Position numbers and translations under genes: made by a program
NCBI GenBank assembly: GCA_028280025.1
Contig: JANQMO010000053.1
Span: 1-33,672, forward strand
DNA: 33,672 bases
From: Chlorobium sp.
GTDB taxonomy: Bacteria > Bacteroidota > Chlorobiia > Chlorobiales > Chlorobiaceae
Direction: 5' to 3'
Notes under the pieces: generated by a model
The model's database searches: none
Told to the model about the DNA's origin: nothing
Seen by the model: the letters and a program-made list of their open reading frames with translations, nothing else
Part shown: in pieces, positions 24,305 through 32,840 of the stretch
Numbering within the stretch: position 1 is the first letter of the stretch
Layout: the number at the start of each line of letters is the position of its first letter

Positions 24305-25246
24305 TTGAAGAAACAATTACTTATCGGCACCAGATCAAGCCCCCTTGCCCTCTGGCAGGCGGAATTCACAAAAGCTGAACTCTCAAAGCATTACCCGGAC
24401 CTCGACATAGAACTGAAACTGGTCAAGACAACCGGTGATGTTCTTCTCGATTCCCCTCTCTCCAAAATCGGAGACATGGGCCTTTTTACCAAGGACATCG
24501 AAAAACATCTGTTGGCCAACGAAATCGACCTTGCGGTTCACAGCCTCAAGGACGTACCGACAGAAACTCCTGAAGGCCTTATGCTTTCGGCGTTCACCGA
24601 ACGGGAAGACACAAGGGATGTCATTATCTCCAAAAACGGAGAGAACCTGAAGACGCTTCGCGAGAATGCCAGAATCGCCACAAGCAGCCTCCGCAGAACA
24701 TCGCAGCTCCTGAGCATGCGGCCCGACTTTGAAATGGGTGATATCCGAGGCAACCTCAACACCCGCTTCAAGAAATTCGATGAAAGCGACTTCGACGCCA
24801 TGATGCTTGCCTATGCCGGCGTCCACCGCCTGAATTTCGGTGACCGTATTTCAGAAATTCTTCCTCATGACACCATGCTCCCGGCCGTCGGCCAGGGCGC
24901 ACTGGGCATCGAAACACGTTCGGATGACGAAGAGACAAAGAATATTGTCAGTGTCATGAACAACGTGAATGCTGAATTCTGCACCAAGGCTGAAAGAGCC
25001 ATGCTCCGTCACCTCCAGGGCGGCTGCCAGATCCCGATCGGCGCATATGCAAGCCTGAAAAACGGCACCCTGCTCCTCCTTGCCTATGTCGGTTCCGTTG
25101 ACGGAAAACGCGCGATCCGCAACGAGATCACCATTGAAAACTGCACAACGCCCGAACAGGCCGAACAGGCCGGCATCAGCCTTGCCGAGGAACTGCTGAA
25201 GGACGGCGCGGACAAGATTCTTGCCGAAATCAGGAAAACCTGCTGA
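24305..25246 (+). CDS. hemC: Porphobilinogen deaminase (hydroxymethylbilane synthase)
   Basis: It joins four porphobilinogens into hydroxymethylbilane using a covalent dipyrromethane cofactor. The 313-residue protein begins GTRSSPLALWQ (8-18). It shows VHSLKDVPTE (78-87) with the catalytic aspartate, SSLRRTSQL (127-135), IRGNLNTR (147-154), and the cofactor-binding Cys241 in LQGGCQIPIGA. The start is TTG at 24305, with no clear Shine-Dalgarno sequence. The 28-base gap after hemA contains a short GTAATCA-type repeat. It shares one base with hemD (TGATG), so translation is coupled. Confidence 0.96.
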   Translation: MKKQLLIGTRSSPLALWQAEFTKAELSKHYPDLDIELKLVKTTGDVLLDSPLSKIGDMGLFTKDIEKHLLANEIDLAVHSLKDVPTETPEGLMLSAFTEREDTRDVIISKNGENLKTLRENARIATSSLRRTSQLLSMRPDFEMGDIRGNLNTRFKKFDESDFDAMMLAYAGVHRLNFGDRISEILPHDTMLPAVGQGALGIETRSDDEETKNIVSVMNNVNAEFCTKAERAMLRHLQGGCQIPIGAYASLKNGTLLLLAYVGSVDGKRAIRNEITIENCTTPEQAEQAGISLAEELLKDGADKILAEIRKTC

Positions 25247-25992
25247 TGAAGCGCGTTCTGGTCACAAGACCAAAACATCAGGCAGAATCATTTGTACAGG
25301 AGTTGAAACAATACGGCCTCGACTCGGTTGTCTTCCCGACAATCGAGATCAGGCCTGCTTCAGGATGGCAGATTCCGGATATCTCTGTTTACACGGGAGC
25401 GTTTTTCACCAGCCCGAACAGTGTCCGCTTCTTTCTTGAACGACTCGAGGCCGAAGCCCCCCGGGGACTGGAACAACTGAAAACAATAAAAATCTTCGCT
25501 GTCGGAAAGACAACCGCAAAAGATATTGCCGAATACGGCATAGAGACAGAACCCTTGCCCAAAGTTGCCGATGCGGTGAATCTGATGCAGGAAATCGGAG
25601 CGGAGATTATCACTGGCAATTCATTCCTCTTTCTTCGCGGCAACCTTTCCCTTGGCGTCATACCCAAAGCCATTGTCGAACAGGGCGGGCAGTGCGACTC
25701 GATCATCGTCTATGAAAACCATCCCCCCGACATCAAGGCAACCGAACAGGTAAAGGCAATGCTGGCAAAAGGAGAGATCGCCTGCCTCTCGTTCACCAGC
25801 CCGTCAACCGCCCAGAACTATTTCAAGGCCGTCGGTTCCACGTCGGTTCCTTCAGGTGTCCTGGTAGCGGCCATCGGCAAGACAACCGCAAACGCTTTAA
25901 AAGAACTTGGCGTAACGGCAGACATCGTTCCCGAGTACTATGACGGCCCGCATTTCGCCAAAGCGATCGCAAAAGCCCTGAACGCCTGCTGA
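25246..25992 (+). CDS. hemD: Uroporphyrinogen-III synthase
   Basis: It cyclises hydroxymethylbilane with inversion of ring D to uroporphyrinogen III. HemD is poorly conserved, but the 248-residue length, the N-terminal VLVTRPKHQAESF, FFTSPNSVRFFLERL (44-58), and the matching second-domain segment LSFTSPSTAQNYF identify it. FAVGKTTAKDI and AAIGKTTANAL are the paired glycine turns of the two domains. The ATG overlaps the hemC stop. Only 37 bases separate its end from the convergent rmuC. Confidence 0.92.
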   Translation: MKRVLVTRPKHQAESFVQELKQYGLDSVVFPTIEIRPASGWQIPDISVYTGAFFTSPNSVRFFLERLEAEAPRGLEQLKTIKIFAVGKTTAKDIAEYGIETEPLPKVADAVNLMQEIGAEIITGNSFLFLRGNLSLGVIPKAIVEQGGQCDSIIVYENHPPDIKATEQVKAMLAKGEIACLSFTSPSTAQNYFKAVGSTSVPSGVLVAAIGKTTANALKELGVTADIVPEYYDGPHFAKAIAKALNAC

Positions 25993-26029
25993 TCACATTG
26001 GACACCCGATCCTCGCTTCGACGTTTTTT

Positions 26030-27400
26030 CTATTCCTCATCATCGGAGGCCTCGATACCGCTTTCGGAACGTTCTTCACCGGTTGAAAGTCTGCTGACAT
26101 CATCCCCTCCATCCTCAACCAGGCGGAGACGTTTCTGTATCGCCCGGGTTCTTACACCGACCAGCTTGTCAATTTCCGTCCCTGCCTGCGATATCCTGCT
26201 CTGCGCTTTGACCAGAACATCTTCAAAACGGGTAAATTCAGTTTTGACCTGCGCCAGAACCTTCCATACCTCACTGGTCCGTTTCTGTATCGCAAGCGTC
26301 CGGAACCCCATCTGAAGACTGTTCAACAGGGCAGCAAGGGTAGTCGGACCGGTTACGATGACCTTGAACTCCCTCTGAAGTGTTTCCAGCAAGGACGTGT
26401 TGCGAACAACTTCTGCATAAAGGCCCTCGACAGGAAGGAAAAGTATACCGAAATCAGTTGTCTGGGGCGGGTTCAGATACTTGTCCCTGATCTCCTTTGC
26501 ACAACGGCGCATTTCCGTTTCGATTTCCTTTGACGCCCCCATGATCCCATCTTTGTCGCCGGCCTCGGCAGCATCGACAAGGCGATAATAAGCCTCTAAA
26601 GGAAACTTTGAATCGACAGGAAGATACACCGTGCTGCCGTCATCGTCTTTCCCAGGGAGCTTGACGGCAAACTCCACCTGTTCCCTGCCGCCCTTGCCTA
26701 CCTTCACGTTCTCAGCGTACTGTTCCGGAGAAAGCAGGCCGGCCAGGAGGTTTTCAAGCTGCATTTCGCCAAACACGCCGCGAACCTTGACATTTGCCAG
26801 CACCTTTTTCAGGTCACCGACGCCGGAAGCAAGGGTTTTCATTTCTCCCAATCCCTCGTGTACCTGGCGAAGCCGGTCGCTGACCTGGCTGAAGGATTCG
26901 CTCAGACGTTTTTCAAGGGTGGACTGCAGCTTTTCATCGACCGTCCGGCGCATCTCCTCGAGTTTTGCCTCATTGTTTTCCTGAAGCGCCTGAAGGCGCT
27001 TTTCCACAGTTGTGCGGATACTTTCAAGGGTTCGTGCTGTCTCCTCCTTCAGCAGTTCCTGCCTCGAAAGCAGTTCCTGGTAGTTTCTGCGCTGCAGTTC
27101 ATCCTGCCGCATCACATGAGCGCCGATCGCGTCTTCAAAGGATTTGAGCGCACCCGTCTGCTCGGCGCGGCTGTCTTTGAGCAGCCCGGTAAGCTCCATC
27201 CTGTTCCGCTGGAACTCGTCCTTCTGTTCGCTGTGCAGCCGTGCAAGATCCGAACGGAGGGTTTCCTCAATGTTCTGCAGCTTTTCGTCCGGCACAGCCG
27301 ATTTCCCGCCCATAAGAAGGACGAGCAGGATAACGACGAGAAGCACAATAATGAGAATCAGAAGATACAATGACATAGGCAAATGTGGAATGTGCAACAC
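26030..27400 (-). CDS. rmuC: DNA recombination protein RmuC homologue
   Basis: RmuC-family proteins limit certain DNA rearrangements and resemble membrane-anchored coiled-coil nuclease-like proteins; their biochemical activity is not settled. This 456-residue protein has one N-terminal membrane segment (about 10-30, almost all Leu, Ile and Val). A long charged coiled coil (about 38-195) follows, then the RmuC domain (about 200-425) with VRGVFGEMQLENLLAG, PVDSKFPLEAYYRL and FGILFLPVEGLYAEV. A Glu/Asp/Ser-rich tail ends it. I use the GTG at 27400; an ATG at 27376 directly before the membrane segment is equally plausible. It converges on hemD. Confidence 0.93.
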   Translation of the reverse strand: MLHIPHLPMSLYLLILIIVLLVVILLVLLMGGKSAVPDEKLQNIEETLRSDLARLHSEQKDEFQRNRMELTGLLKDSRAEQTGALKSFEDAIGAHVMRQDELQRRNYQELLSRQELLKEETARTLESIRTTVEKRLQALQENNEAKLEEMRRTVDEKLQSTLEKRLSESFSQVSDRLRQVHEGLGEMKTLASGVGDLKKVLANVKVRGVFGEMQLENLLAGLLSPEQYAENVKVGKGGREQVEFAVKLPGKDDDGSTVYLPVDSKFPLEAYYRLVDAAEAGDKDGIMGASKEIETEMRRCAKEIRDKYLNPPQTTDFGILFLPVEGLYAEVVRNTSLLETLQREFKVIVTGPTTLAALLNSLQMGFRTLAIQKRTSEVWKVLAQVKTEFTRFEDVLVKAQSRISQAGTEIDKLVGVRTRAIQKRLRLVEDGGDDVSRLSTGEERSESGIEASDDEE

Positions 27401-27465
27401 AGTAACCCCTGTACAGAGCCTGCAGGAGATTCAAGCAGGGAAAAATAACAGAAAAAAAGCGGCAA

Positions 27466-28224
27466 TCAGGCCAATTCGGCAAGCAGTTTATCACCGATCG
27501 TTTCGTTGGCGCTCACAAGTCCCTGGCCATAGATCGTCGTCCTGCCGGTATAATCGAAACATCGCCCGCCGGCTTCCCTGACAATAGGGATCAGGGCGGC
27601 GCAGTCCCATGGACTCATGACCTTGTCTATAGCGACCTCGGCCCTTCCCGACGCCACCAGCATATGCCCGTAACAGTCACCCCAGCCCCGTACAAGGCCG
27701 GCAGTGTCACGAAGGTTGTCGACAGGATTGTCGGAAAGAGGATCGAGAAGGTACTCTTTTTCGGTAAAAACAACGGTCGCGTCACGATAATCGGAGACGG
27801 GCGAAACATGTATCCGCTCTTCGTTCATCCATGCGCCCGTGCCTGTTTCCGCGTAATAAGTCTCCTTCAGGGCGGGAAAACCAACGACGCCAAGTTTCAT
27901 CTCGCGATCGATTTCCAGGCCGATCATGACACCGAAAAGAGGCACGCCATGGATAAAGGACCTCGTGCCGTCGATAGGGTCGAGAATCCAGCGCCGTCCG
28001 TTTCCGGATACTTTTTCGTCAAATTCCTCACCGAAGACACCGTCATCGGGAAACAGGACGGCAAGTTCCTCCCGAATCAGCTTTTCAGCATGTCTGTCCG
28101 CCTCGGTAACCGGACTGTCGTCACGTTTCGAGTGAACCTCGAGTGACGAACTGCGGTAATATGATAAAATCAGTGTACCGGCCTTTTCGGCAAGCTCGAG
28201 CGCGGCTGTCATGTCACCAGTCAT
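27466..28224 (-). CDS. hisN: Inositol-monophosphatase-family phosphatase, HisN (histidinol-phosphatase) type
   Basis: A 252-residue member of the Mg-dependent, Li-sensitive phosphatase family. It shows the metal ligands of GEEF (65-68), the DPIDGTRSF motif (82-90) and the C-terminal SPWDCAALIPIVREAGG. Overall likeness is greatest to the HisN subgroup that dephosphorylates histidinol phosphate. Inositol monophosphatase or CysQ-type activity cannot be excluded. I choose the ATG at 28224 because it lies just after the stop of the preceding gene; an ATG at 28212 is also possible, and an upstream start at 28266 would overlap that gene. The two genes appear to form one operon on the minus strand. 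Confidence 0.85.
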   Translation of the reverse strand: MTGDMTAALELAEKAGTLILSYYRSSSLEVHSKRDDSPVTEADRHAEKLIREELAVLFPDDGVFGEEFDEKVSGNGRRWILDPIDGTRSFIHGVPLFGVMIGLEIDREMKLGVVGFPALKETYYAETGTGAWMNEERIHVSPVSDYRDATVVFTEKEYLLDPLSDNPVDNLRDTAGLVRGWGDCYGHMLVASGRAEVAIDKVMSPWDCAALIPIVREAGGRCFDYTGRTTIYGQGLVSANETIGDKLLAELA

Positions 28225-28231
28225 ACCCTGC

Positions 28232-28993
28232 TTACATCTTTTCACCCAGAGGGTGAATTCGTTCACATTCCTGTACTGCCTTGCTCATATCTCTTGCACC
28301 GGGTTCGATGGATTCAAGATGCGATACAACACGTGAAATTCCCCTGGGAAGAGCAGCCTGCTGTTTTGGGGTTATCGACGAAAAGACCGAACCGATATGG
28401 TTTCGCGTAACATGAACCGACAGCTCGTACCGGCCGGTACTGACAAGGGCGCGATAGAAATCCTGAACATTGCGGTCGAGAATATCAGACAGCACTTCGA
28501 GATGCAGCGGCTCCTGGAGATAACTGTAAAAGCTGATCTGAAGGCGGATCAGCGGATAGGATTTCATGGCCGGGCAGGAAAACCGGACCCGATACGAGCT
28601 GTGTGCAATATCGTGCGCGATTCCCTCCGCTTCTTCTTCAACGCCGGAATAGCCGAGATCGATCAGGATTCGCGCCGTACCCGCCAGTTCCGTCAATGCG
28701 GGCATATTATAGTCGAGCGTACCGGGATAGCCGAAAACTCTCTGCTCCTCCCCGGTTATCGACAGAGTGCCCTCCGATTCAGACAGCCGCATTGATGTCG
28801 CCTCTCCGGAAGGAAGGCTCCTGATGACATCGGAATACTGCGAATCGGCATCGACAAACCGCTTGCCTGTGGTCATTGGTTCAAGCCTGCCAAGAACGAT
28901 TTCCAGGTCCTCAACGGGTTCATTCTTCGCAGCAGAAGCAGGTTGTGACTCAGGATTGAACGATCTTTCGAAAAATTTGGAAAATAAAGCCAA
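28232..28993 (-). CDS. Conserved-looking hypothetical protein
   Basis: I do not recognise this 253-residue protein. It starts at a TTG with GAGGA just upstream. There is no signal peptide or membrane segment. The first 30 residues are low in complexity (SQPASAAKNEP). A mixed alpha/beta core follows (about 30-215), including ALTELAGTARILIDLGYSG, HDIAHSSYRVRFSCPAM and LIRLQISFYSYLQEPLHLEV. The end (SKAVQECERIHPLGEKM) is polar. Codon use resembles the surrounding genes, so it is very likely real. It is 7 bases upstream of the HisN-type gene on the same strand and divergent from hemB. Function is unknown. Confidence 0.72.
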   Translation of the reverse strand: MALFSKFFERSFNPESQPASAAKNEPVEDLEIVLGRLEPMTTGKRFVDADSQYSDVIRSLPSGEATSMRLSESEGTLSITGEEQRVFGYPGTLDYNMPALTELAGTARILIDLGYSGVEEEAEGIAHDIAHSSYRVRFSCPAMKSYPLIRLQISFYSYLQEPLHLEVLSDILDRNVQDFYRALVSTGRYELSVHVTRNHIGSVFSSITPKQQAALPRGISRVVSHLESIEPGARDMSKAVQECERIHPLGEKM

Positions 28994-29172
28994 CGGTCCT
29001 CTGATTTGATTATTGCTCTATTAATATACAACAACTATCAGACCCAATGGCCGATTTTCATCAACAGAACCTCCCCGGCCGGGTCATCGGGCATTTTTTA
29101 CCCTCAAACCTTCCCGAAGTTGAGTGTTTTTCGTATTTTTGGCTTTTCAGAAAACCAAACCAGTCTACCAAC

Positions 29173-30159
29173 ATGAGCCAGACAGATTTATTGAATATCA
29201 CCCACCGGCCCAGAAGACTTCGCAGAACTCCGGCCATACGAAACCTGGTACGTGAACATTCGCTCTCGAAGAACGATCTTGTTTTCCCATTGTTCGTCTG
29301 TCCGGGCACCAACGTCATTGAAGAGGTCCCATCGATGCCCAACAGCTTCCGTTTCTCTATTGACAATGCCGTCAAGGAATGCAGGGAGCTCTGGAACCTG
29401 GGAATTCAGTCAATCGATCTGTTCGGCATCCCGGAACAAAAAACTGAAGACGGCCGTGAAGCCTATAATGACGACGGCATCATCCAGCGAGCCATCCGCG
29501 CCATCAAGGAGGCCGTACCCGATCTCTATATCATGACCGATGTCGCACTCGATCCGTTCACACCTTTCGGCCATGACGGTCTGGTCAAGGACGGCATCAT
29601 CCTTAACGACGAAACGGTCGAAGTACTCTGCAAAATGTCGATATCGCACGCAAAAGCAGGAGCCGACATGGTTTCGCCGAGCGACATGATGGACGGCCGC
29701 ATCGGGGCTATCCGCGAGGCGCTCGACGATGAAGGGCACTCCGACGTCGGCATTCTTTCCTACGCCGCAAAATACTCCTCGAGTTTTTACGGACCGTTCC
29801 GTGACGCGCTGCATTCCGCTCCGCAGTTCGGCGACAAATCCACCTACCAGATGGACCCGGCAAACTCCGACGAGGGCATGAAGGAAATCGAGCTCGACAT
29901 CATGGAAGGCGCTGATATCGTGATGATCAAACCCGGCCTCGCCTATCTCGACATCGTTTACAGGACCAAGGAACGCTTCGATGTGCCTGTTGCCGTGTAC
30001 CATGTCTCTGGTGAATACTCGATGGTCATGGCCGGTGCGGAAAAAGGCTGGATCGACGGTGACAGGGTCATGATGGAATCGCTGGTCGCCATGAAACGTG
30101 CCGGTGCTGATCTGATCTTTACCTATTACGCCAAGGAAGCTGCCAAAAAGCTGTCCTGA
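29173..30159 (+). CDS. hemB: Delta-aminolevulinic acid dehydratase (porphobilinogen synthase)
   Basis: It condenses two 5-aminolevulinates to porphobilinogen. With the ATG at 29173 the protein has 328 residues, as usual, starting just before RPRRLRRTPAIR. The Schiff-base lysines are Lys200 (SYAAKYSSSFYGPFRDA) and Lys253 (VMIKPGLAYLD). The metal region reads DVALDPFTPFGHDG (123-136) with aspartates where zinc enzymes have cysteines, so this is the magnesium-type (non-zinc) class. The frame is open 42 codons upstream without family-like sequence. It completes the set with hemA, hemC and hemD, but is separated from them by three minus-strand genes. aroC follows 54 bases downstream. Confidence 0.97.
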   Translation: MSQTDLLNITHRPRRLRRTPAIRNLVREHSLSKNDLVFPLFVCPGTNVIEEVPSMPNSFRFSIDNAVKECRELWNLGIQSIDLFGIPEQKTEDGREAYNDDGIIQRAIRAIKEAVPDLYIMTDVALDPFTPFGHDGLVKDGIILNDETVEVLCKMSISHAKAGADMVSPSDMMDGRIGAIREALDDEGHSDVGILSYAAKYSSSFYGPFRDALHSAPQFGDKSTYQMDPANSDEGMKEIELDIMEGADIVMIKPGLAYLDIVYRTKERFDVPVAVYHVSGEYSMVMAGAEKGWIDGDRVMMESLVAMKRAGADLIFTYYAKEAAKKLS

Positions 30160-30213
30160 TCCGCCGCACCACCCAAACCGTTTTGAACCGGCCAGGCGGC
30201 CGGATGAGGAACC

Positions 30214-31407
30214 ATGATCAGATATTTTACAGCAGGAGAATCACACGGGCCGGCACTCTCGGCAATTGTCGAGGGCCTGCCCGCAGGCCTTGCCGTCACC
30301 CCTGAAGACATCGACAACGAACTGGCCCGCCGGCAGCAGGGGTATGGAAGAGGCGGCCGCATGAAAATCGAAACCGACAAGGCAACCGTCCTGTCGGGAA
30401 TCCGTTTCGGCAAAACCATCGGCTCGCCGGTATCTCTCCAGATACAAAACCGGGACTGGAAAAACTGGACGGCCAAAATGGCCCAGTTCAAAAAACCGGA
30501 TGAAGAAATCCCTGCCATCAGCATTCCGCGTCCGGGCCATGCCGACCTGACCGGGATGGTCAAGTACGGTTTCGAGGATATCCGGCCGGTGATCGAACGT
30601 GCATCCGCACGTGAGACCGCTGCCCGGGTGGCTGCATGCTCGCTTGCCAGAGTGTTTCTCCGCTCCGCCGGCATCCAGATCGGCAGTTACGTTTCCGCCA
30701 TAGGCCCTGCAGGTGAAGAACAGCCCTCTCCTAAACTTGCCGGGCTGCTTGCAGAAGGAGCGGACTCGCTCAGAAAAGCGGCAGACGAATCGTGCGTGCG
30801 CATGCTGGAAAAACCGGATGAGGAAAGCGCCGTTGCCGCCATTGACAAGGCAAAGAACGACGGAGACACCCTCGGCGGAATCATAGAACTTTTCATTACC
30901 GGCGTCCCGATGGGACTGGGCTCCTACGCGCAGCACGACCGCCGGCTCGATGCGGAACTTGCCGCAGCGCTGATCTCGATACAGGCCGTCAAGGGCGTGG
31001 AAATCGGCACCGCATTCCAGAATGCCCGCAAACCCGGCTCACGGGTACATGACGAACTGTACCCCGGCGGCAGCGGCGGACCGGAAAGGAAAACAAATCG
31101 TGCCGGAGGCCTGGAAGGAAGCATGTCGAACGGGTCGGTCATCCACCTGCGGGCGGCGATGAAACCGATCGCGACCTTGATGTCGCCGCTGCATTCCTTC
31201 GATATCGTCTCGATGGACGCCCACCTGTCGCACATCGAGCGCAGCGACACCTGCGCCGTCCCCGCATGCAGCGTTATTGCAGAAGCGGTCGTCGCACCGG
31301 TGGTGGCAAACGCACTCCTGCGGAAAACAGGCGGTGACCATATGCAGGAAATTCTCGAACGGCTGGAAGCCTACAGGGAGGAAATCGCAAAGCGGTTCAA
31401 GCAGTAG
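30214..31407 (+). CDS. aroC: Chorismate synthase
   Basis: It converts EPSP to chorismate using reduced FMN, the last shikimate-pathway step. The 397-residue protein has TAGESHGPALSAIVEGLPAG near the start, RRQQGYGRGGRM (about 40-51), and RPGHADLTGMVKYG (108-121). Further along come ERASARETAARVA and GSYAQHDRRLDAELAAAL, the standard family signatures. GAGGAACC precedes the ATG. It follows hemB by 54 bases on the same strand and may share its transcript. The gene is 28 kb from aroK-aroB, so the pathway is not fully clustered. It converges on cysE with a 12-base gap and no terminator hairpin. Confidence 0.97.
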   Translation: MIRYFTAGESHGPALSAIVEGLPAGLAVTPEDIDNELARRQQGYGRGGRMKIETDKATVLSGIRFGKTIGSPVSLQIQNRDWKNWTAKMAQFKKPDEEIPAISIPRPGHADLTGMVKYGFEDIRPVIERASARETAARVAACSLARVFLRSAGIQIGSYVSAIGPAGEEQPSPKLAGLLAEGADSLRKAADESCVRMLEKPDEESAVAAIDKAKNDGDTLGGIIELFITGVPMGLGSYAQHDRRLDAELAAALISIQAVKGVEIGTAFQNARKPGSRVHDELYPGGSGGPERKTNRAGGLEGSMSNGSVIHLRAAMKPIATLMSPLHSFDIVSMDAHLSHIERSDTCAVPACSVIAEAVVAPVVANALLRKTGGDHMQEILERLEAYREEIAKRFKQ

Positions 31408-31419
31408 CGGCAAAGGATA

Positions 31420-32292
31420 TCAACCCTTTTTTTCCTCTTCTTTCAACCGCTGGTTCATCTCCAGCGAAGGTTCCGCCACCTCGGTCCTTCCGACGATCTG
31501 GGCCGGAACACCCGCAACAGTGTAATGCGGCGGTACGTTTTCGAGCACAACGCTCCCGGCGCCCACTTTTGACCCTTCACCGATCTCTACGTTACCGAGG
31601 ATCTTCGCACCCGCACCGATCATAACGGACTTCCTCACCTTGGGATGGCGGTCGCCAGTTTCCTTGCCGGTACCGCCGAGCGTCACCTCGTGCAGTATGG
31701 ACACATTGTCCTCGACCACAGCGGTCTCGCCGATCACAAGGCTGGTGGCATGGTCGAACATGATGCCCTTGCCGATCCTTGCCGCCGGATGGATATCGAC
31801 TGCGAACACCTCCGTCATCCTGCTCTGCAGGAGATAGGCCATGGATTTCCGTCCGTTGTTCCAGAGCCAATGGGACAAACGGTGGGCCTGAAGAGCCTGA
31901 AAGCCTTTGAGGAACAGCATGATCTCGAAGTAGTTGACCGCGGCCGGATCCCTGTCGAGCGTCGCCGCAAGATCGAACACCGCGATATCGACTGCCTCAG
32001 GATTTTTTTCGTAAAAATCGTCGAAAAGCCCCTGGAGGACCTGTGGAGGAAAATGCTTCGAGGCAAGCTTGACCGATAGCAGCATGCCCAGGGCCGATGC
32101 AAAATCGTCGAAGCTGAGAATGTGCTGCTCCAGAAAATGCTTCATGCACTCCTCATTCCCGCTCTCCCGCATAGCCTCCTTGCGGATTATCGGCCATACC
32201 TCTTCGGCGGTCATGGCAGTCCCGGTGCGGCTGGTTCCCGTCATCTCAGCGGCTAGTGATATGGATGAATTGGCCTGATGTTTCGTATACAT
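31420..32292 (-). CDS. cysE: Serine O-acetyltransferase
   Basis: It transfers acetyl from acetyl-CoA to serine, the first step of cysteine synthesis. The 290-residue protein has an N-terminal helical SATase domain (about 28-160) with DRDPA (113-117) and YFEIMLFLKGFQALQAHR. The left-handed beta-helix of hexapeptide repeats (about 168-265) contains catalytic His181 (FDHATSLVIGETA) and His216 (GDRHPKV). The first 27 residues are an extra Ser/Thr-rich segment. The ATG at 32292 is supported by GGGAG 5 bases upstream; an ATG at 32214 would give the usual N-terminus. A perfect hairpin overlaps the ribosome site. The enzyme provides cysteine, a precursor of bacillithiol-type thiols. Confidence 0.94.
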   Translation of the reverse strand: MYTKHQANSSISLAAEMTGTSRTGTAMTAEEVWPIIRKEAMRESGNEECMKHFLEQHILSFDDFASALGMLLSVKLASKHFPPQVLQGLFDDFYEKNPEAVDIAVFDLAATLDRDPAAVNYFEIMLFLKGFQALQAHRLSHWLWNNGRKSMAYLLQSRMTEVFAVDIHPAARIGKGIMFDHATSLVIGETAVVEDNVSILHEVTLGGTGKETGDRHPKVRKSVMIGAGAKILGNVEIGEGSKVGAGSVVLENVPPHYTVAGVPAQIVGRTEVAEPSLEMNQRLKEEEKKG

Positions 32293-32840
32293 TCCTGCTC
32301 CCGGGCATTCAGCCCGGCCTCTCTTGTGGTAACGGCTGCTTCACCCACAATAAAAGCTTTTATCGGCAGAAAGTTTCATGCATGTACGAATCCGTCACCA
32401 TCGAGGGAAAAAATGCCTTCGGCTGATCTTTCACCACAATAAACATAATCCCACGAACAGGCAATGTGTTCGGCTTTGGCCTTCACAGGTAATAGGTAAT
32501 GGGGAGTAGGTATTTGGTGGAAGATATTTTGGTTGCCCGTCTTTTTTCCATCCACTCAGAACCAAGAACTGAATTCTTATCACCTAACACATTCTTATCG
32601 TCTCTTGATTCTCCTCTCTTTCCCCCTCTTGCTTTTTTCATTATACCTTTTGACCTTTGCCTTTCCTTTTACCCCCCTCTTCCACCGCCCAATCGGCATT
32701 TCGCCCCAGTCGCCCAGCCGCCTCATCGAAAATCCGCCTCCGGTCTCCGGCCTCCCCCATTACCTATCATTTTACAATCTTCTTTTTTTTCCGTACACTT
32801 ACCCACTTCCGAAGACATTACGACACAAGGTTTGACGACA
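32293..32840. other. Gene-poor divergent region between cysE and the QueD-like gene
   Basis: These 548 bases hold no gene I can support. They contain the cysE leader hairpin, a perfect 14-bp palindrome ATAAAAGCTTTTAT (32350-32363), and a heptamer tract at 32488-32520 (GGTAATA, GGTAATG, GGGAGTA, GGTATTT, GGTGGAA). A short ACTCAGA/ACCAAGA/ACTGAAT stretch lies near 32555. From about 32590 to 32815 a pyrimidine-rich, CT-biased region precedes the QueD-like start. The frame of the downstream gene is open through much of it, but the translation is low in complexity. Confidence 0.6.
32298..32317 (-). promoter_or_regulatory. Hairpin overlapping the cysE Shine-Dalgarno sequence
   Basis: On the minus strand CCGGGC and GCCCGG (32312-32317 and 32301-32306) pair perfectly over a 5-base loop. 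The next bases form the GGGAG ribosome site (32298-32302), whose first two bases lie in the stem. The fold could hinder ribosome access. A regulatory role is inference. Confidence 0.35.

Noticed and set aside
29047..29172. Upstream extension of hemB
   Set aside because: The 42 extra codons do not resemble HemB; the ATG at 29173 gives the normal N-terminus.
32350..32363. Perfect 14-bp palindrome ATAAAAGCTTTTAT in the cysE-queD gap as an operator
   Set aside because: AT-rich palindromes of this size can occur by chance, no regulator is nearby, and it is not repeated in the window.
32499..32840. Upstream extension of the QueD-like gene
   Set aside because: The added 114 codons run through a pyrimidine-rich, repeat-bearing intergenic region and give a low-complexity Pro/Leu/Phe-rich translation.
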